Shown: positions 1 to 8,525, numbered from the stretch's first letter. The stretch is DNA of 64,000 nucleotides from UBA4782 sp034430215 (GCA_034430215.1 DAOUFE010000019.1:618885-682884); one strand, 5' to 3'. Numbers and translations: made by a program. Notes: generated from the letters alone by a model not told the origin.

Positions 1-489
1 ACAACCATTGGCACTTTATTGATGGTGCAATTCCTGGCTGCTCCTTTTGCTTTTCTTTTTGGTTGGTTATCACGTAAAATTGGCACGATCAAATCCATTT
101 ACATCAGCTTGATTATTTACACTTTCATTTCTATTGCGGGATATTTCCTGTACCATGAATGGCAATTCTGGGTATTGGGTGCTGCGGTTGCTACCGTTCA
201 GGGTGGAAGTCAGGCACTTAGTCGCTCATTGATTGGTAAATTAATGCCAAAAAGCAAATCAGCAGAGTTCTACGGTTTCTTCAGCGTGTTTGAAAAATTT
301 GCTTCCGTCTTGGGTCCACTGCTTTTTGGTGTGGTTTCCACCATCATGGGCGAAAGCCGGCTAAGCATCGTATCTCTTATCATTTTCTTTATCGTCGGCT
401 TGATTCTACTTACCCGTGTGAACGTAAAACGCGGAATGGAAGCTGCTCTGGAAGAAGAAGCGCGGATGTCAGATGCACAGATTGGTTAA
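1..489 (+). CDS. MFS transporter, UMF1/ATG22-like, C-terminal part
   Basis: The reading frame is open from the first base of the window, so this is the 3' end of a longer gene and the start is not visible. About 163 residues are seen, with several hydrophobic helices of the C-terminal half of a major facilitator. The stretch around GGSQALSRSLIGKLMP followed by AEFYGFFSVFEKFASVLGP matches the conserved loop of the UMF1 (ATG22-like) MFS family. The substrate cannot be told; these proteins export or recycle small solutes across the cytoplasmic membrane. The tail is charged (EEEARM). The gene converges on ruvA and shares a terminator hairpin with it. Confidence 0.85.
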   Translation, partial: TTIGTLLMVQFLAAPFAFLFGWLSRKIGTIKSIYISLIIYTFISIAGYFLYHEWQFWVLGAAVATVQGGSQALSRSLIGKLMPKSKSAEFYGFFSVFEKFASVLGPLLFGVVSTIMGESRLSIVSLIIFFIVGLILLTRVNVKRGMEAALEEEARMSDAQIG

Positions 490-523
490 ACTCTAACCAG
501 CACCCTATTTTGTTGAATTGTGT

Positions 524-555
524 AAAAATCCAGCAGAAATACCTGCTGGATTTTT
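524..555. terminator. Bidirectional intrinsic terminator
   Basis: A perfect 13-bp stem (AAAAATCCAGCAG with its complement) and a 6-nt loop lie between the convergent MFS gene and ruvA. The A-run on one arm and T-run on the other make it usable on both strands. Confidence 0.85.
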
Positions 556-603
556 TATTTGTTTTTAAGAATTATCATTCATATATTGTTAATAGGTAAC
601 TAT

Positions 604-1182
604 TCATGGCTTTTGAAAATATTGCAAGGCCATTCGAAGTCGAGATTCTACGTCTTTTGGTGCATCCTTTGGCAAGGCCTGGATCACCGATTGTGCCTCG
701 ATCACACTATATCCCAGACTGGTAAGCGCTTCCAGTATTTCGGTATCCACATCCAGGATCGCACCACCCATGGTTTCCAGATCCCCTTTGATCTTTCCCT
801 TCAGATACAGCAATATCTTTTGTGCTGTCGTTTTCCCAACGCCGGGCACTCTCCCAAACACATCTGACTGTTCAGATAACACAGCTCTTTTGATCATATC
901 CGTGGAAAGCGTTCCAAGGATTGCCAGAGCAAGTCGCGGTCCTACTCCATTTACCCCAAGCAATTGTGTGAATAAATCGCGTTCATCGACTCTTTCAAAT
1001 CCATATAATGCTAAAAGATCCTCGCGAACTATAAGATGAGTGTACAATGCGACCTTCTGCCCAGCATATGTCTGATGAAGAAGCCCTGGCACAGTATAAA
1101 CCCGCAAACCAATTCCACCCTGCATGATCACCAGTGATCCTTCTTCAACAGTAAGCACTGTGCCTTCCAGAAATGCGATCAT
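604..1182 (-). CDS. ruvA: Holliday junction branch migration protein RuvA
   Basis: 192 residues, the usual RuvA length. The N-terminal OB-fold covers about residues 1-62. Two helix-hairpin-helix motifs are visible (GVNGVG at about 76-81 and PGVG at about 113-116), and a short C-terminal domain (about 145-192) would contact RuvB. RuvA tetramers bind the four-way junction and load RuvB helicase. It is the last gene of yebC-ruvC-trmH-ruvA, with a 3-nt gap from the methyltransferase. A GGAGAG stretch upstream supports the ATG. No ruvB is in the window, so ruvB is encoded elsewhere. Confidence 0.96.
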   Translation of the reverse strand: MIAFLEGTVLTVEEGSLVIMQGGIGLRVYTVPGLLHQTYAGQKVALYTHLIVREDLLALYGFERVDERDLFTQLLGVNGVGPRLALAILGTLSTDMIKRAVLSEQSDVFGRVPGVGKTTAQKILLYLKGKIKGDLETMGGAILDVDTEILEALTSLGYSVIEAQSVIQALPKDAPKDVESRLRMALQYFQKP

Positions 1183-1185
1183 CGC

Positions 1186-1992
1186 TCACTCTCCTTCATT
1201 CGATTTTCTGTGTTGATTGAAGATCTCATAAATAACCACGGCAGTTGCAACTGCTAGATTCAACGAATCGGCGGATCCTACCATAGAAATAGCAACTACA
1301 TCATCACAGAGAGCATAGTGCGCTTCAGTCAGTCCTTGCCGTTCACTCCCCATGAGTAAAACCATTGGATCAGGATAAGGATACCCATAATAATCTACCT
1401 GAGCTTTATCTGAAGTGCCAATAATCTTAATACCTTTTGATTGTTTCCAGGCTGCAAACTGCTCCAGGCTGGCTTTAATGAATTGAAGACTAAAAAGCGT
1501 ACCCATACTGGCACGCATAGCTGCAGGGTCATATGGATCGGTGGATTGGTCCAATAGGATCAGTCCTCTTCCTCCGACCCCATCCAAAGTCCGCATGATC
1601 GTACCAAGATTACCAGGATCTGCTATAGAATCCAGCGCAACCATCAAATCACCAGTGTTTGGTTTTAGCTCATCAAGATTCATCCATCTTTGTTCACAAA
1701 CCGCAGCGATTCCCTGTGGATTTTCCTTTTGTGCGATGGAACGAAAGACTACTTCATCTAGCTCTAAAATAGGGATTTTTAATGTATTGGCTTTTTCGAC
1801 TAAAGAGTATCCATAATCGCTATGGAGAAGTTTTGGTGCATAAAGAAGGCTATCAAATACAGCCTGATGATCAAATGCATCTCCAACAATTCGCAATCCT
1901 TCGCAGTAGAAAAGTCCGCTGTTTTGACGTTCTTTCTTCTCGCGTAATTTTCGAATGGCTTTGATCTTTGCATTGGCGGTACTTGTGATCAT
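1186..1992 (-). CDS. TrmH/SpoU family RNA 2'-O-methyltransferase
   Basis: 268 residues. An N-terminal substrate-binding domain (about 1-110) is followed by a SPOUT domain. All three SpoU motifs are seen: N128 to R134 in ADPGNLGTIMRT, LLMGSERQG at about 212-220, and the SLNLAVA block at about 243-249, which forms the knotted SAM site. The family methylates ribose 2'-OH in rRNA or tRNA; the N-terminal domain is closer to the 23S rRNA (RlmB-like) group than to TrmL, but the exact base cannot be assigned. It overlaps ruvC by 4 nt (ATGA) and is probably translationally coupled to it. Confidence 0.9.
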   Translation of the reverse strand: MITSTANAKIKAIRKLREKKERQNSGLFYCEGLRIVGDAFDHQAVFDSLLYAPKLLHSDYGYSLVEKANTLKIPILELDEVVFRSIAQKENPQGIAAVCEQRWMNLDELKPNTGDLMVALDSIADPGNLGTIMRTLDGVGGRGLILLDQSTDPYDPAAMRASMGTLFSLQFIKASLEQFAAWKQSKGIKIIGTSDKAQVDYYGYPYPDPMVLLMGSERQGLTEAHYALCDDVVAISMVGSADSLNLAVATAVVIYEIFNQHRKSNEGE

Positions 1993-2480
1993 ATTGTAGC
2001 CTGGTAGTAATTATTGTGATTCAAATGGCAGATGGCTATTGCCAGGGCGTCTGCAGCATCATCGGGTTGGGGAATCTTGTCAAGCTGCAATAATGTCTTC
2101 ACCATACTCTGAACCTGATGTTTATCCGCCATGCCATAACCTGTGACCGCTTGCTTGACTTCTAAAGGGGTATATTCTCCGATCGGGATTTTCTCCTGCG
2201 CAAGAGCCAGTAAACAAATTCCACGAGCCTCACCTACCGAAATGGCAGTCGATACATTCCGCTGAAAAAACAACTTCTCCACCGCTGCAGTGGCAGGATG
2301 GTGGAGAAGAAGTAATTGTTTTAATTCAGAATGAAGGATCAATAAACGATCACTAAGGCTGATGCCTGGTTTTGTTTGAATGATCCCATAGTTGACTGCC
2401 TGAATGCTTCCATCGGGCTTTTGAGTGATGAAACCATATCCAGTGATCGCAACACCCGGATCAATCCCCAATACAAGCAT
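1989..2480 (-). CDS. ruvC: Crossover junction endodeoxyribonuclease RuvC
   Basis: 163 residues, normal for RuvC. The four acidic catalytic residues are visible: D7 in GIDPG, E68 in AVEKLFFQRN, and D141 and D144 in PDDAADALA. The dimer resolves Holliday junctions brought by RuvAB. Its ATG overlaps the yebC stop by one base (TAATG), and its end overlaps the next methyltransferase. YebC-RuvC-RuvA linkage is common in bacteria; the intervening TrmH-type gene is less usual. Confidence 0.96.
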   Translation of the reverse strand: MLVLGIDPGVAITGYGFITQKPDGSIQAVNYGIIQTKPGISLSDRLLILHSELKQLLLLHHPATAAVEKLFFQRNVSTAISVGEARGICLLALAQEKIPIGEYTPLEVKQAVTGYGMADKHQVQSMVKTLLQLDKIPQPDDAADALAIAICHLNHNNYYQATI

Positions 2481-3235
2481 TAACCCTCTTCCAGGACAGC
2501 CAGAGCCTCCTCAGAAATATTGAGGTTGGAATACACATTCTGCACATCATCCAGCTCTTCCAGTGCATCCAGTGTCTTTAAAACCTGAAGAGTTTCCTCT
2601 ACACCCAGATCCATTTCTTGGTTGGGTTCCATACGTATAGAGGCATCTTCAATCTGAATACCTGCAGAACGCAATTTGTCACTTAAAATCTTGAATTTGT
2701 CGACGGGTGCTATTATCTCGATGGATGTTCCATCATCAGTCACATCATCTGCGCCGCCATCCAAAGCAATCTCAAATATTTTATCAAAATCATTTCCCTT
2801 GGATGGAATGGAAAAATATGCCTGACGAGTAAATTGCCATGCGACAGAACCAGCTTCACCCAGGTTACCGCCCGAACGAGTCAGAATGTGGCGCACTTCA
2901 GCGACAGTCCGATTACGATTTTCTGTCATGCAGTCAATAAGGACTGCAATACCATGCGGAGCGTAACCTTCATACATCACTTGCTCAAATGCAAAGCCAT
3001 CCTTTAAATCGCCTGTACCGCGCTTGATTGATCGTTCGATATTGTCTTTGGGCATGTTCTGCGCCCGAGCTTTATCCACTGCCAATCGCAGCCTGAAATT
3101 CATTTCCGGATCACCACCCCCCTCGCGTGCTGCCATCACAATTTCTCGGGTCAGTCGGGTAAATAACTGACCTCTTTTGGCGTCCGCTGCACCCTTTTTA
3201 CGTTTAATGGTCGACCATTTATTATGACCAGACAT
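2480..3235 (-). CDS. yebC: YebC/PmpR family regulatory protein
   Basis: 251 residues. The N-terminal MSGHNKWSTIKRKKGAADA is the family signature, and the length and three-domain pattern fit. YebC proteins bind DNA as transcription factors in some species. Recent work also links them to the ribosome and relief of polyproline stalling. It is the first gene of the yebC-ruvC-trmH-ruvA operon. A GGAG motif 7 nt upstream of the ATG and a TATAAT at 3277-3282 on this strand support the 5' end. Confidence 0.95.
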   Translation of the reverse strand: MSGHNKWSTIKRKKGAADAKRGQLFTRLTREIVMAAREGGGDPEMNFRLRLAVDKARAQNMPKDNIERSIKRGTGDLKDGFAFEQVMYEGYAPHGIAVLIDCMTENRNRTVAEVRHILTRSGGNLGEAGSVAWQFTRQAYFSIPSKGNDFDKIFEIALDGGADDVTDDGTSIEIIAPVDKFKILSDKLRSAGIQIEDASIRMEPNQEMDLGVEETLQVLKTLDALEELDDVQNVYSNLNISEEALAVLEEG

Positions 3236-3276
3236 ATTCTTTCTCCATCTTTTTTAGAATAGCCTAATTTTTCAAG

Positions 3277-3282
3277 ATTATA
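3277..3282 (-). promoter_or_regulatory. Likely -10 box for yebC operon
   Basis: A consensus TATAAT on the minus strand lies about 42 nt upstream of the yebC ATG. No good -35 hexamer sits at the right distance, so this is a partial match. Confidence 0.45.
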
Positions 3283-3440
3283 CCATAACGCGCCGTCTTA
3301 ACAGATCTGCAAGGCGGTGCTTTTTTCTACCCTTAAGTATTGAATCCTTCAGTTGAATATACTAAAATTCCACTATAGTATTACCAATTTATTACCAAAT
3401 GATATATTTATATTTTATTGCTTCATGATGTAGATCAAAT

Positions 3441-4100
3441 ATGAAACTAAAAAAATCAACTTTTCGCTTTTTCCTGGTATTAACTTCACTCCTCTGTCTT
3501 CTTTTGACATCAGGATTTTCTTCTTTCATTCCAACGACTGCTGTTGAATCTAAACTGGACCAGGAAACATCCGTTAATTCTTCGTTCCCTACCATTTCAC
3601 ATTTTGTCCAATCATTACAATTGAATTCTTCCGAAACAGTGACAGGTGTTTATATACCTAACACGTTCGCATTCAATGTAGTTCAGCAGCCAGCGGGTAA
3701 TCCAGCATACGTTTCAAGTGCAGAAGATGTAATAACTCAATTCGCATTGGCAAGCAAGTATGGTTCGATAGGTTTGATGGCACACAATAATCTTGCAGGA
3801 GCTACATTCGAAAATGTCATTCCTGGGCAAACTATTGTGGTTATCTATGGAGATGGTTCTCTGGATTATTATCACATCACAGCAATAGAAAAATATCAGG
3901 CGCTTAGTCCTACCAGTCCTTATTCACAATTTGTAAATCTTGATACAAATGGTGCTGTGATGAGCGCTGAAGATTTATTCATGCATGTTTACGCAAATGC
4001 AGGAACCCTGGTGTTGCAAACCTGCATCGCCAATGGTAATCAAACTTCCTGGGGAAGAATGTTCATCCTGGCTGAACCAATCCAGGAATTTCAACCATAA
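3441..4100 (+). CDS. Secreted sortase-like protein
   Basis: 219 residues with an N-terminal signal peptide or anchor (basic MKLKKS, then a hydrophobic stretch to about residue 30). The sortase triad is recognisable: H115 in GLMAHNN, C195 in TLVLQTC and R206 in SWGRMFI. Sortases cleave sorting signals and make peptide bonds at the cell surface. No LPXTG-type substrate or pilin partner is next to it, so the substrate is unknown. It stands alone, divergent from yebC and convergent with the FAA-hydrolase gene 2 nt away. No clear Shine-Dalgarno precedes the ATG. The core is weakly conserved, so it may be a divergent class (E/F-like). Confidence 0.7.
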   Translation: MKLKKSTFRFFLVLTSLLCLLLTSGFSSFIPTTAVESKLDQETSVNSSFPTISHFVQSLQLNSSETVTGVYIPNTFAFNVVQQPAGNPAYVSSAEDVITQFALASKYGSIGLMAHNNLAGATFENVIPGQTIVVIYGDGSLDYYHITAIEKYQALSPTSPYSQFVNLDTNGAVMSAEDLFMHVYANAGTLVLQTCIANGNQTSWGRMFILAEPIQEFQP

Positions 4101-4102
4101 TC

Positions 4103-4864
4103 TTATTCATTGACAACCGGGTTGGTCAACACACCAATCCCTTCGATTTCTACTTCGACGATATCACCGGCATGGAGAGGACCCACTCCCGCCGGTGTTC
4201 CGGTTAATATGATATCGCCAGGCTCCAATGTCATGATCGATGAAGCAAATGCAATCAATTGATTGATACTAAAGACCATTTCTCGGGTAGAAACCAGCTG
4301 CCGGATCTCATTGTTAACACGGCAGGTCAGCATTGCATCTGCAGGATCGAAATTTGTCTCTATCCAGGGGCCAATTGGACAGAATGTATCAAATCCTTTT
4401 CCACGCGTCCATTGTCCATCCATACGTTGCAGATCGCGTGCAGTTACATCATTGGCTATCGTATAACCTAAGATATATTCCCCAGCTTTTTCTGTAGTGA
4501 TTCCGCGCCCTCGTTTTCCCATCACAACCACCAGTTCCCCCTCATGTTCAACCTGGTTGGATTGCCTCGGTAACCGGATCATATCTTGATGCCCAATCAA
4601 CGAACTCAGTGGCTTGAGAAAGAGGATCGGTATTTCGGGAACCTCAGCCCCATGTTCCAGAGCATGAGCAACATAATTTCTCCCCACACAGATAATTTTT
4701 GAGGGGATAACTGGAGGCAATAGTTTTACCTGGTTGATTGGAAGATATACTTCATGCCGGCGAAATTCACCAAATATATCCCCCTCCACTTCACCCACCA
4801 TATTATTATATAACCAGCCATAAGAAGCTGCCTTATCTTTCCATTGATATCGAATAAATTTCAT
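4103..4864 (-). CDS. Fumarylacetoacetate hydrolase family protein
   Basis: 253 residues. The FAA-hydrolase fold shows the metal-binding acids E108 and E110 in HEGELVVV and D139 in NDVTARDLQ. The C-terminal GDIILTGTPAGVG block is typical of 2-hydroxyhepta-2,4-diene-1,7-dioate isomerases and acylpyruvate hydrolases. Such enzymes cleave C-C bonds in 1,3-diketo acids or decarboxylate oxaloacetate; the exact substrate is not predictable. A GGGG purine stretch precedes the ATG. It is monocistronic and divergent from tRNA-Val, with no aromatic-degradation genes nearby. Confidence 0.88.
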   Translation of the reverse strand: MKFIRYQWKDKAASYGWLYNNMVGEVEGDIFGEFRRHEVYLPINQVKLLPPVIPSKIICVGRNYVAHALEHGAEVPEIPILFLKPLSSLIGHQDMIRLPRQSNQVEHEGELVVVMGKRGRGITTEKAGEYILGYTIANDVTARDLQRMDGQWTRGKGFDTFCPIGPWIETNFDPADAMLTCRVNNEIRQLVSTREMVFSINQLIAFASSIMTLEPGDIILTGTPAGVGPLHAGDIVEVEIEGIGVLTNPVVNE

Positions 4865-4885
4865 AGTATTTTCCCCAGTTTAAGG

Positions 4886-4891
4886 TATAAT
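4886..4891 (+). promoter_or_regulatory. -10 box of tRNA-Val
   Basis: A consensus TATAAT ends 10 nt before the mature tRNA 5' end. The -35 region is not convincing. Confidence 0.5.
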
Positions 4892-4901
4892 ATCTGCCTG
4901 C

Positions 4902-4975
4902 GGGCGGGTATCTCAGTTGGTTAGAGAGCTTCTCTTACACAGAAGATGTCGCAGGTTCGAGTCCTGTTCCGCCCA
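4902..4975 (+). tRNA. tRNA-Val (anticodon TAC)
   Basis: Cloverleaf read by eye. The acceptor GGGCGGG pairs with TCCGCCC. The anticodon stem CTTCT/AGAAG encloses loop CTTACAC, giving anticodon TAC (valine). The T-arm GCAGG/CCTGT holds loop TTCGAGT. The discriminator is A and CCA is not encoded. Confidence 0.95.
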
Positions 4976-4984
4976 CTCCTTCAA

Positions 4985-5017
4985 AGTGATAACTTCTCTA
5001 GAAGAGAAGTTATCACT
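4985..5017 (+). terminator. Hairpin after tRNA-Val
   Basis: A perfect 15-bp inverted repeat with a 3-nt loop lies 9 nt past the tRNA. The T-tract that follows is weak (interrupted), so it may act as terminator or processing signal. It also lies downstream of corA on the other strand. Confidence 0.65.
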
Positions 5018-5096
5018 AATGTTTTAATCACGATCCTGAAATAACAAATTACCAAATGTGTTTGCGTCATCAGAATTATTTTGGCACTGTGCTTTA

Positions 5097-6029
5097 TTAA
5101 AACCAATCACGTTTAATAAAGATGCCGATCACTAAGCCAGCCAATCCAGTGAAAATCGCAATAATGATGAGATATGCCCATGGAAGTTGAGCGAATGGTA
5201 GAGTTACATTCATTCCAAAGAAACTGGTCACGATCGTAGGGATGCTGAACACGATCGTAATGGATGTCAGGAATTTCATGACCACGTTAAGGTTATTTGA
5301 AATAATCGAAGCAAAAGCATCCATCATCGAGCTGAGAATGTTATTAGCAATATTGATCATTTCGATTGCTTGCTGATTTTCAGTTATTACATCCTCCAAC
5401 AGATCCTCATCTTCAGGATACATCCGGAATAACCGGGTGTTTTGTAGCCGGTTCAGCACTAATTCATTGGATTTTAAAGCAGTAGTGAAATACACCAGGC
5501 TTTTTTGATATTTCAGTATTTCTAATATCTCTTTATTTCTTGAAGACAAGGTAAGTTGGTCTTCCAATATATCGACATTCTTATTAATTTCGCGCAGGTA
5601 TGTCAGGTATTTATTGGCTGCAACCAGAAGGATTCGCAAAACAAACCTGATTCTTTTTCCTGTAGACCAGTTCTTGACTTTACCAATAGTAAAGTCGTTA
5701 AGAATATCTGTAGGAAGTTTACTGATCGTCACAAAGTAGTTCTCATGGATCACCATACCAAGCGGTATTGTGTTATAGGGAATATCCACACCTTCACCTT
5801 GATAATATGGCATTCTCATCAATATGAACAAGGTGCCGTCATCTTCGCGCTCAGTACGCGATCTTTCATCGAGGTCTAGAGGGTAAGTAACAAAATCTTG
5901 TGGAATACCCAGACCTACAACTTCTTCGATTTCCTCGGTTGTCGGGTCAACCAGGTTGATCCAGCAACCATCTACGGGTTGGCTCAGGATCTGTAGCCCA
6001 TTTTCAGTGCTTTTGTAAATAGTCAGCAT
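5097..6029 (-). CDS. corA: CorA family magnesium/divalent cation channel
   Basis: 310 residues from the chosen start. A longer frame exists (20 more residues), but GGAGG lies 5 nt before this ATG. The long cytoplasmic alpha/beta and helical stalk domain is followed by two C-terminal membrane helices. The first ends in the diagnostic GMN motif (about 272-274) of the selectivity loop, and the C-terminus is basic (KRDWF). CorA pentamers take up Mg2+ and sometimes Co2+ or Ni2+. The gene is monocistronic and preceded by a structured leader, so metal-responsive control is possible. Confidence 0.93.
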   Translation of the reverse strand: MLTIYKSTENGLQILSQPVDGCWINLVDPTTEEIEEVVGLGIPQDFVTYPLDLDERSRTEREDDGTLFILMRMPYYQGEGVDIPYNTIPLGMVIHENYFVTISKLPTDILNDFTIGKVKNWSTGKRIRFVLRILLVAANKYLTYLREINKNVDILEDQLTLSSRNKEILEILKYQKSLVYFTTALKSNELVLNRLQNTRLFRMYPEDEDLLEDVITENQQAIEMINIANNILSSMMDAFASIISNNLNVVMKFLTSITIVFSIPTIVTSFFGMNVTLPFAQLPWAYLIIIAIFTGLAGLVIGIFIKRDWF

Positions 6030-6056
6030 GGGTTCCTCCGTAAAATGGTTTGCAAC

Positions 6057-6206
6057 AAAAAAACCTTGCGAAGGTCTCAAAGGCTCCATATTGCAGGAAA
6101 ATCATTCCTTTGCCAGATAATTGCCCGAGTTGCCCGAAAACAAACCCGGAACTGGTATAAAAATAAACCTTCGCAAGGCTTTACGTCTTGTTGGTATGCT
6201 ATTTTA
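6057..6206 (-). promoter_or_regulatory. Structured 5' leader of corA (candidate attenuator)
   Basis: On the minus strand a possible -10 (TAAAAT, 6201-6206) is followed by a leader. Its 12-nt segment at 6167-6178 is exactly complementary to 6064-6075, and seven T's (6057-6063) follow directly. The two arms enclose about 91 nt that contain CCAG/CTGG and GGAA/TTCC pairings and a repeated CGGGCAA. Each arm also has a small internal palindrome (CCTT-GCG-AAGG). The layout looks like a Rho-independent attenuator about 28 nt before the corA ATG. It does not match the M-box consensus that I know. It could instead be two copies of a short palindromic repeat. Confidence 0.5.
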
Positions 6207-6592
6207 CCTCTTTTCGAGTTTTCTTCATAGTGATTTTGTGGTGAATTCTTTGTGAAATTTTTTAGAAAAAATGAATAAAAACTTCATTGGTTCTAAACCT
6301 GATAGCGTTATGATGCATCTTTAGTTGAAAACCTTATCAGGATTGTGTATAAATTGAAGAAACAGAAGTTATTCAATCGCGCATCACAAATCCGCACTAC
6401 AGTTCCCCTGTCAAAACATCAATGTTCGCAATTGACCTTCCTGGAAGGTCGGGTTCTTCTAATCCCTCAAAATTTCAAACTACAAGAAGATAAGCTTTTG
6501 AGAGGATCCCACCTGATTTTACGATCCCTTCGAACAATGATGTTCTAATACATTTTAGATAAGGCAAATTAAATTTTTACCAAGAAGTTTCT

Positions 6593-8035
6593 GTGAAATC
6601 AAAATGGATTAAGGTTTTTTTCTTTGTTGGTTTATATCTTTGCGGCGTAATTATCTGGGGTTCGCTTCTAAATTGGGGAAATGTTTCGGCTGTTCATGAT
6701 TGGGCAGAAATCAATCTTCCCAGACTGGCTTTCTTGCAAAATGCAGTCCGAACACTATCATTACCTCTGCATATGGCGGGAACCGGTGCCTTACGCGGAT
6801 TGACTGATCGCTTTTTATCCATACCGGATGTCATCCTATCGCTAGATATTATCCTTCTCAGTTTCCTGAATATCGATACATTTATCCTAATTCACTGGTT
6901 GTTCTGCTATACCCTGGGATTTATTTCTCTGATATGGCTTTATAAACGACATAATGTTCAGCCTGATTCGCTATTCCTGTTGTTTATTCTAGTGAATTTT
7001 AATGGACATATTGTCAGCCATCTCAGTGTCGGTCACTTTACCTGGGGAGGATATTTCCTGTTTCCCTGGCTGATCATCCTTTGCATGGAACTTAGAACAG
7101 TAAAACGGAATTGGATATGGATATCTGCAGTTGCGGTTTTAATGTTGTTTATGTGGCTGTTGGGTTCTTTTCAACAGTACATAATTGGTCTCATTTTGCT
7201 TCTTCTTTTTAGTTTGTTTTCATGGCGAAAAACAGGTACAGTACTCATATCCGTTCTTTTTAGCATATTGGTTTCTCTTGGAAGAATTCTCCCATCCATT
7301 TTAATCTTCGGAATTGCAGATAATGCTCCCCTTGGTGGTTATCCACTCTTAAGGTTCATGTGGAGTTCCGTAATTTCCACAAGAACAGTGGATAACTGGC
7401 TTCCGTATATGAATTTTCAGAGTCCTCTTGGTTGGTGGGAATTTAATATATATTTTGGCAAAATTGGAATATTGCTTTTGGTTGCTCTCGGTGCGTTTTG
7501 GATATTGCAGCAGCTCTTCGAAAAACGAATATCCGCTTTCTGGTTGCCAATTTTTGGACTTTTTTACCTTTCAATCAGGAATAACTACGCCGAATATATT
7601 ACATGGATACCATTATTTTCTGGGATTCGTGTATATACGCGGCTGATCATTATTCCATTAATTATTGTTGTCATAATCGGAGTTGTTGCCCTTGAAAAGA
7701 TCAGGGAAAAGCTTCCAAAGATTGGTAAGATCATTTCTTCGATCGTGATCTGGCTGTTTGGAGGTTATCTCGCCTATGATCTACTCCATTGGGCATTTCA
7801 ATGGGATGTAGAAAAAGTTCAACAAATTTTTTCTGTTGTAGATTTGGACTTAATATCACAGGTTGTTGGTAATCATTCGGATCCACTATATTCTTCCACA
7901 CTAATTGCCGGAACAATCTGTAGTACTCTCTCCCTTGCTTTCCTTATCATAATGAGCTTAAGAGAAAACAAGAAGTTAAGAAAAAGGAAATTAATGGTCG
8001 AAATTTCTACACTCTTAAAAACGAGCCAAAGATAA
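6593..8035 (+). CDS. GT-C/YfhO-like polytopic membrane protein
   Basis: 480 residues with about 10-12 hydrophobic helices. The GTG start is the first plausible codon. The pattern HFTWGGYFLFPW after an extracytoplasmic loop resembles GT-C fold membrane glycosyltransferases or YfhO-like proteins that use lipid-linked sugars. No clear DxD acid pair was found in the first loop, so catalytic activity is unsure. It stands alone between the corA leader and tmRNA. The 60-bp spacer upstream is AT-rich with no strong promoter. Confidence 0.55.
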   Translation: MKSKWIKVFFFVGLYLCGVIIWGSLLNWGNVSAVHDWAEINLPRLAFLQNAVRTLSLPLHMAGTGALRGLTDRFLSIPDVILSLDIILLSFLNIDTFILIHWLFCYTLGFISLIWLYKRHNVQPDSLFLLFILVNFNGHIVSHLSVGHFTWGGYFLFPWLIILCMELRTVKRNWIWISAVAVLMLFMWLLGSFQQYIIGLILLLLFSLFSWRKTGTVLISVLFSILVSLGRILPSILIFGIADNAPLGGYPLLRFMWSSVISTRTVDNWLPYMNFQSPLGWWEFNIYFGKIGILLLVALGAFWILQQLFEKRISAFWLPIFGLFYLSIRNNYAEYITWIPLFSGIRVYTRLIIIPLIIVVIIGVVALEKIREKLPKIGKIISSIVIWLFGGYLAYDLLHWAFQWDVEKVQQIFSVVDLDLISQVVGNHSDPLYSSTLIAGTICSTLSLAFLIIMSLRENKKLRKRKLMVEISTLLKTSQR

Positions 8036-8068
8036 ATCTTAATCACAAATATCCAACTCGCCTTGAGG

Positions 8069-8074
8069 TATAAT
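8069..8074 (+). promoter_or_regulatory. -10 box of tmRNA
   Basis: A consensus TATAAT ends 11 nt before the predicted tmRNA 5' end. The -35 match is weak. Confidence 0.6.
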
Positions 8075-8085
8075 AGATGTGCAAT

Positions 8086-8476
8086 GGGGATGACAGGCAT
8101 CGACGGGGGAGGCTGGTCCCGAATTGCGAGCCGAGAGGTACCGACCTCGAAAAATCAGTACAAAACACAAGTGCCAACCGCACTTCATACGCTGCAATGC
8201 CCTTAGCTGCATAAGCGAAGAGCGCAGCTGACCTTCAAGTAAGGTCACGTCCACTCACACCGAACTCCTGCCGGTCGCGAGATAGGGCGTCACAAAGCCG
8301 GAGTGCCATCTGGTGATCCGTGAACCAGGTGAAAGAGGGCTTTCGGGCCTGAGCGGATAGCCCTTTCTGGATTTCGCTGGTTGTGCCAGCCGGGGCGATA
8401 CCTGAAAGCCAGATACGCTCGTAGTATATTCGAGGGTCGAATCTTTCGGACGCGGGTTCGAATCCCGCCATCTCCA
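8086..8476 (+). ncRNA. ssrA: tmRNA (SsrA)
   Basis: The 5' end GGGGATGACAGGCATCGACG and the 3' tRNA-like T-arm (GCGGGTTCGAATCCCGC) are hallmark tmRNA sequences. The acceptor GGGGATG pairs with CATCTCC with one G-U. The discriminator A is followed by CCT, so CCA is not fully encoded. The tag frame appears to run from CAA at 8161 to TAA at 8212-8214 and reads QNTSANRTSYAAMPLAA. It ends in the usual protease-recognised LAA. Most tmRNAs resume on an alanine codon; CAA here is unusual. The RNA frees stalled ribosomes with SmpB. Confidence 0.95.
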
Positions 8477-8496
8477 CCTGTTTTTTCCAGGTATGC

Positions 8497-8525
8497 AAAA
8501 AATTTCACATAAAGTGAAATTTTTT
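8497..8525 (+). terminator. tmRNA terminator
   Basis: A perfect 12-bp stem (AAAAAATTTCAC with its complement) and a 5-nt loop end in six T's, 20 nt after the tmRNA. Confidence 0.9.

Noticed and set aside
3392..3595. 67-residue minus-strand frame upstream of the sortase-like gene
   Set aside because: It overlaps the signal-peptide region of the sortase-like gene in antisense and has no ribosome site.
6345..6548. 67-residue plus-strand frame between the corA leader and the GT-C-like gene
   Set aside because: No ribosome site, no recognisable motif and an unstructured basic composition; the 6207-6592 stretch is better left as AT-rich intergenic DNA.
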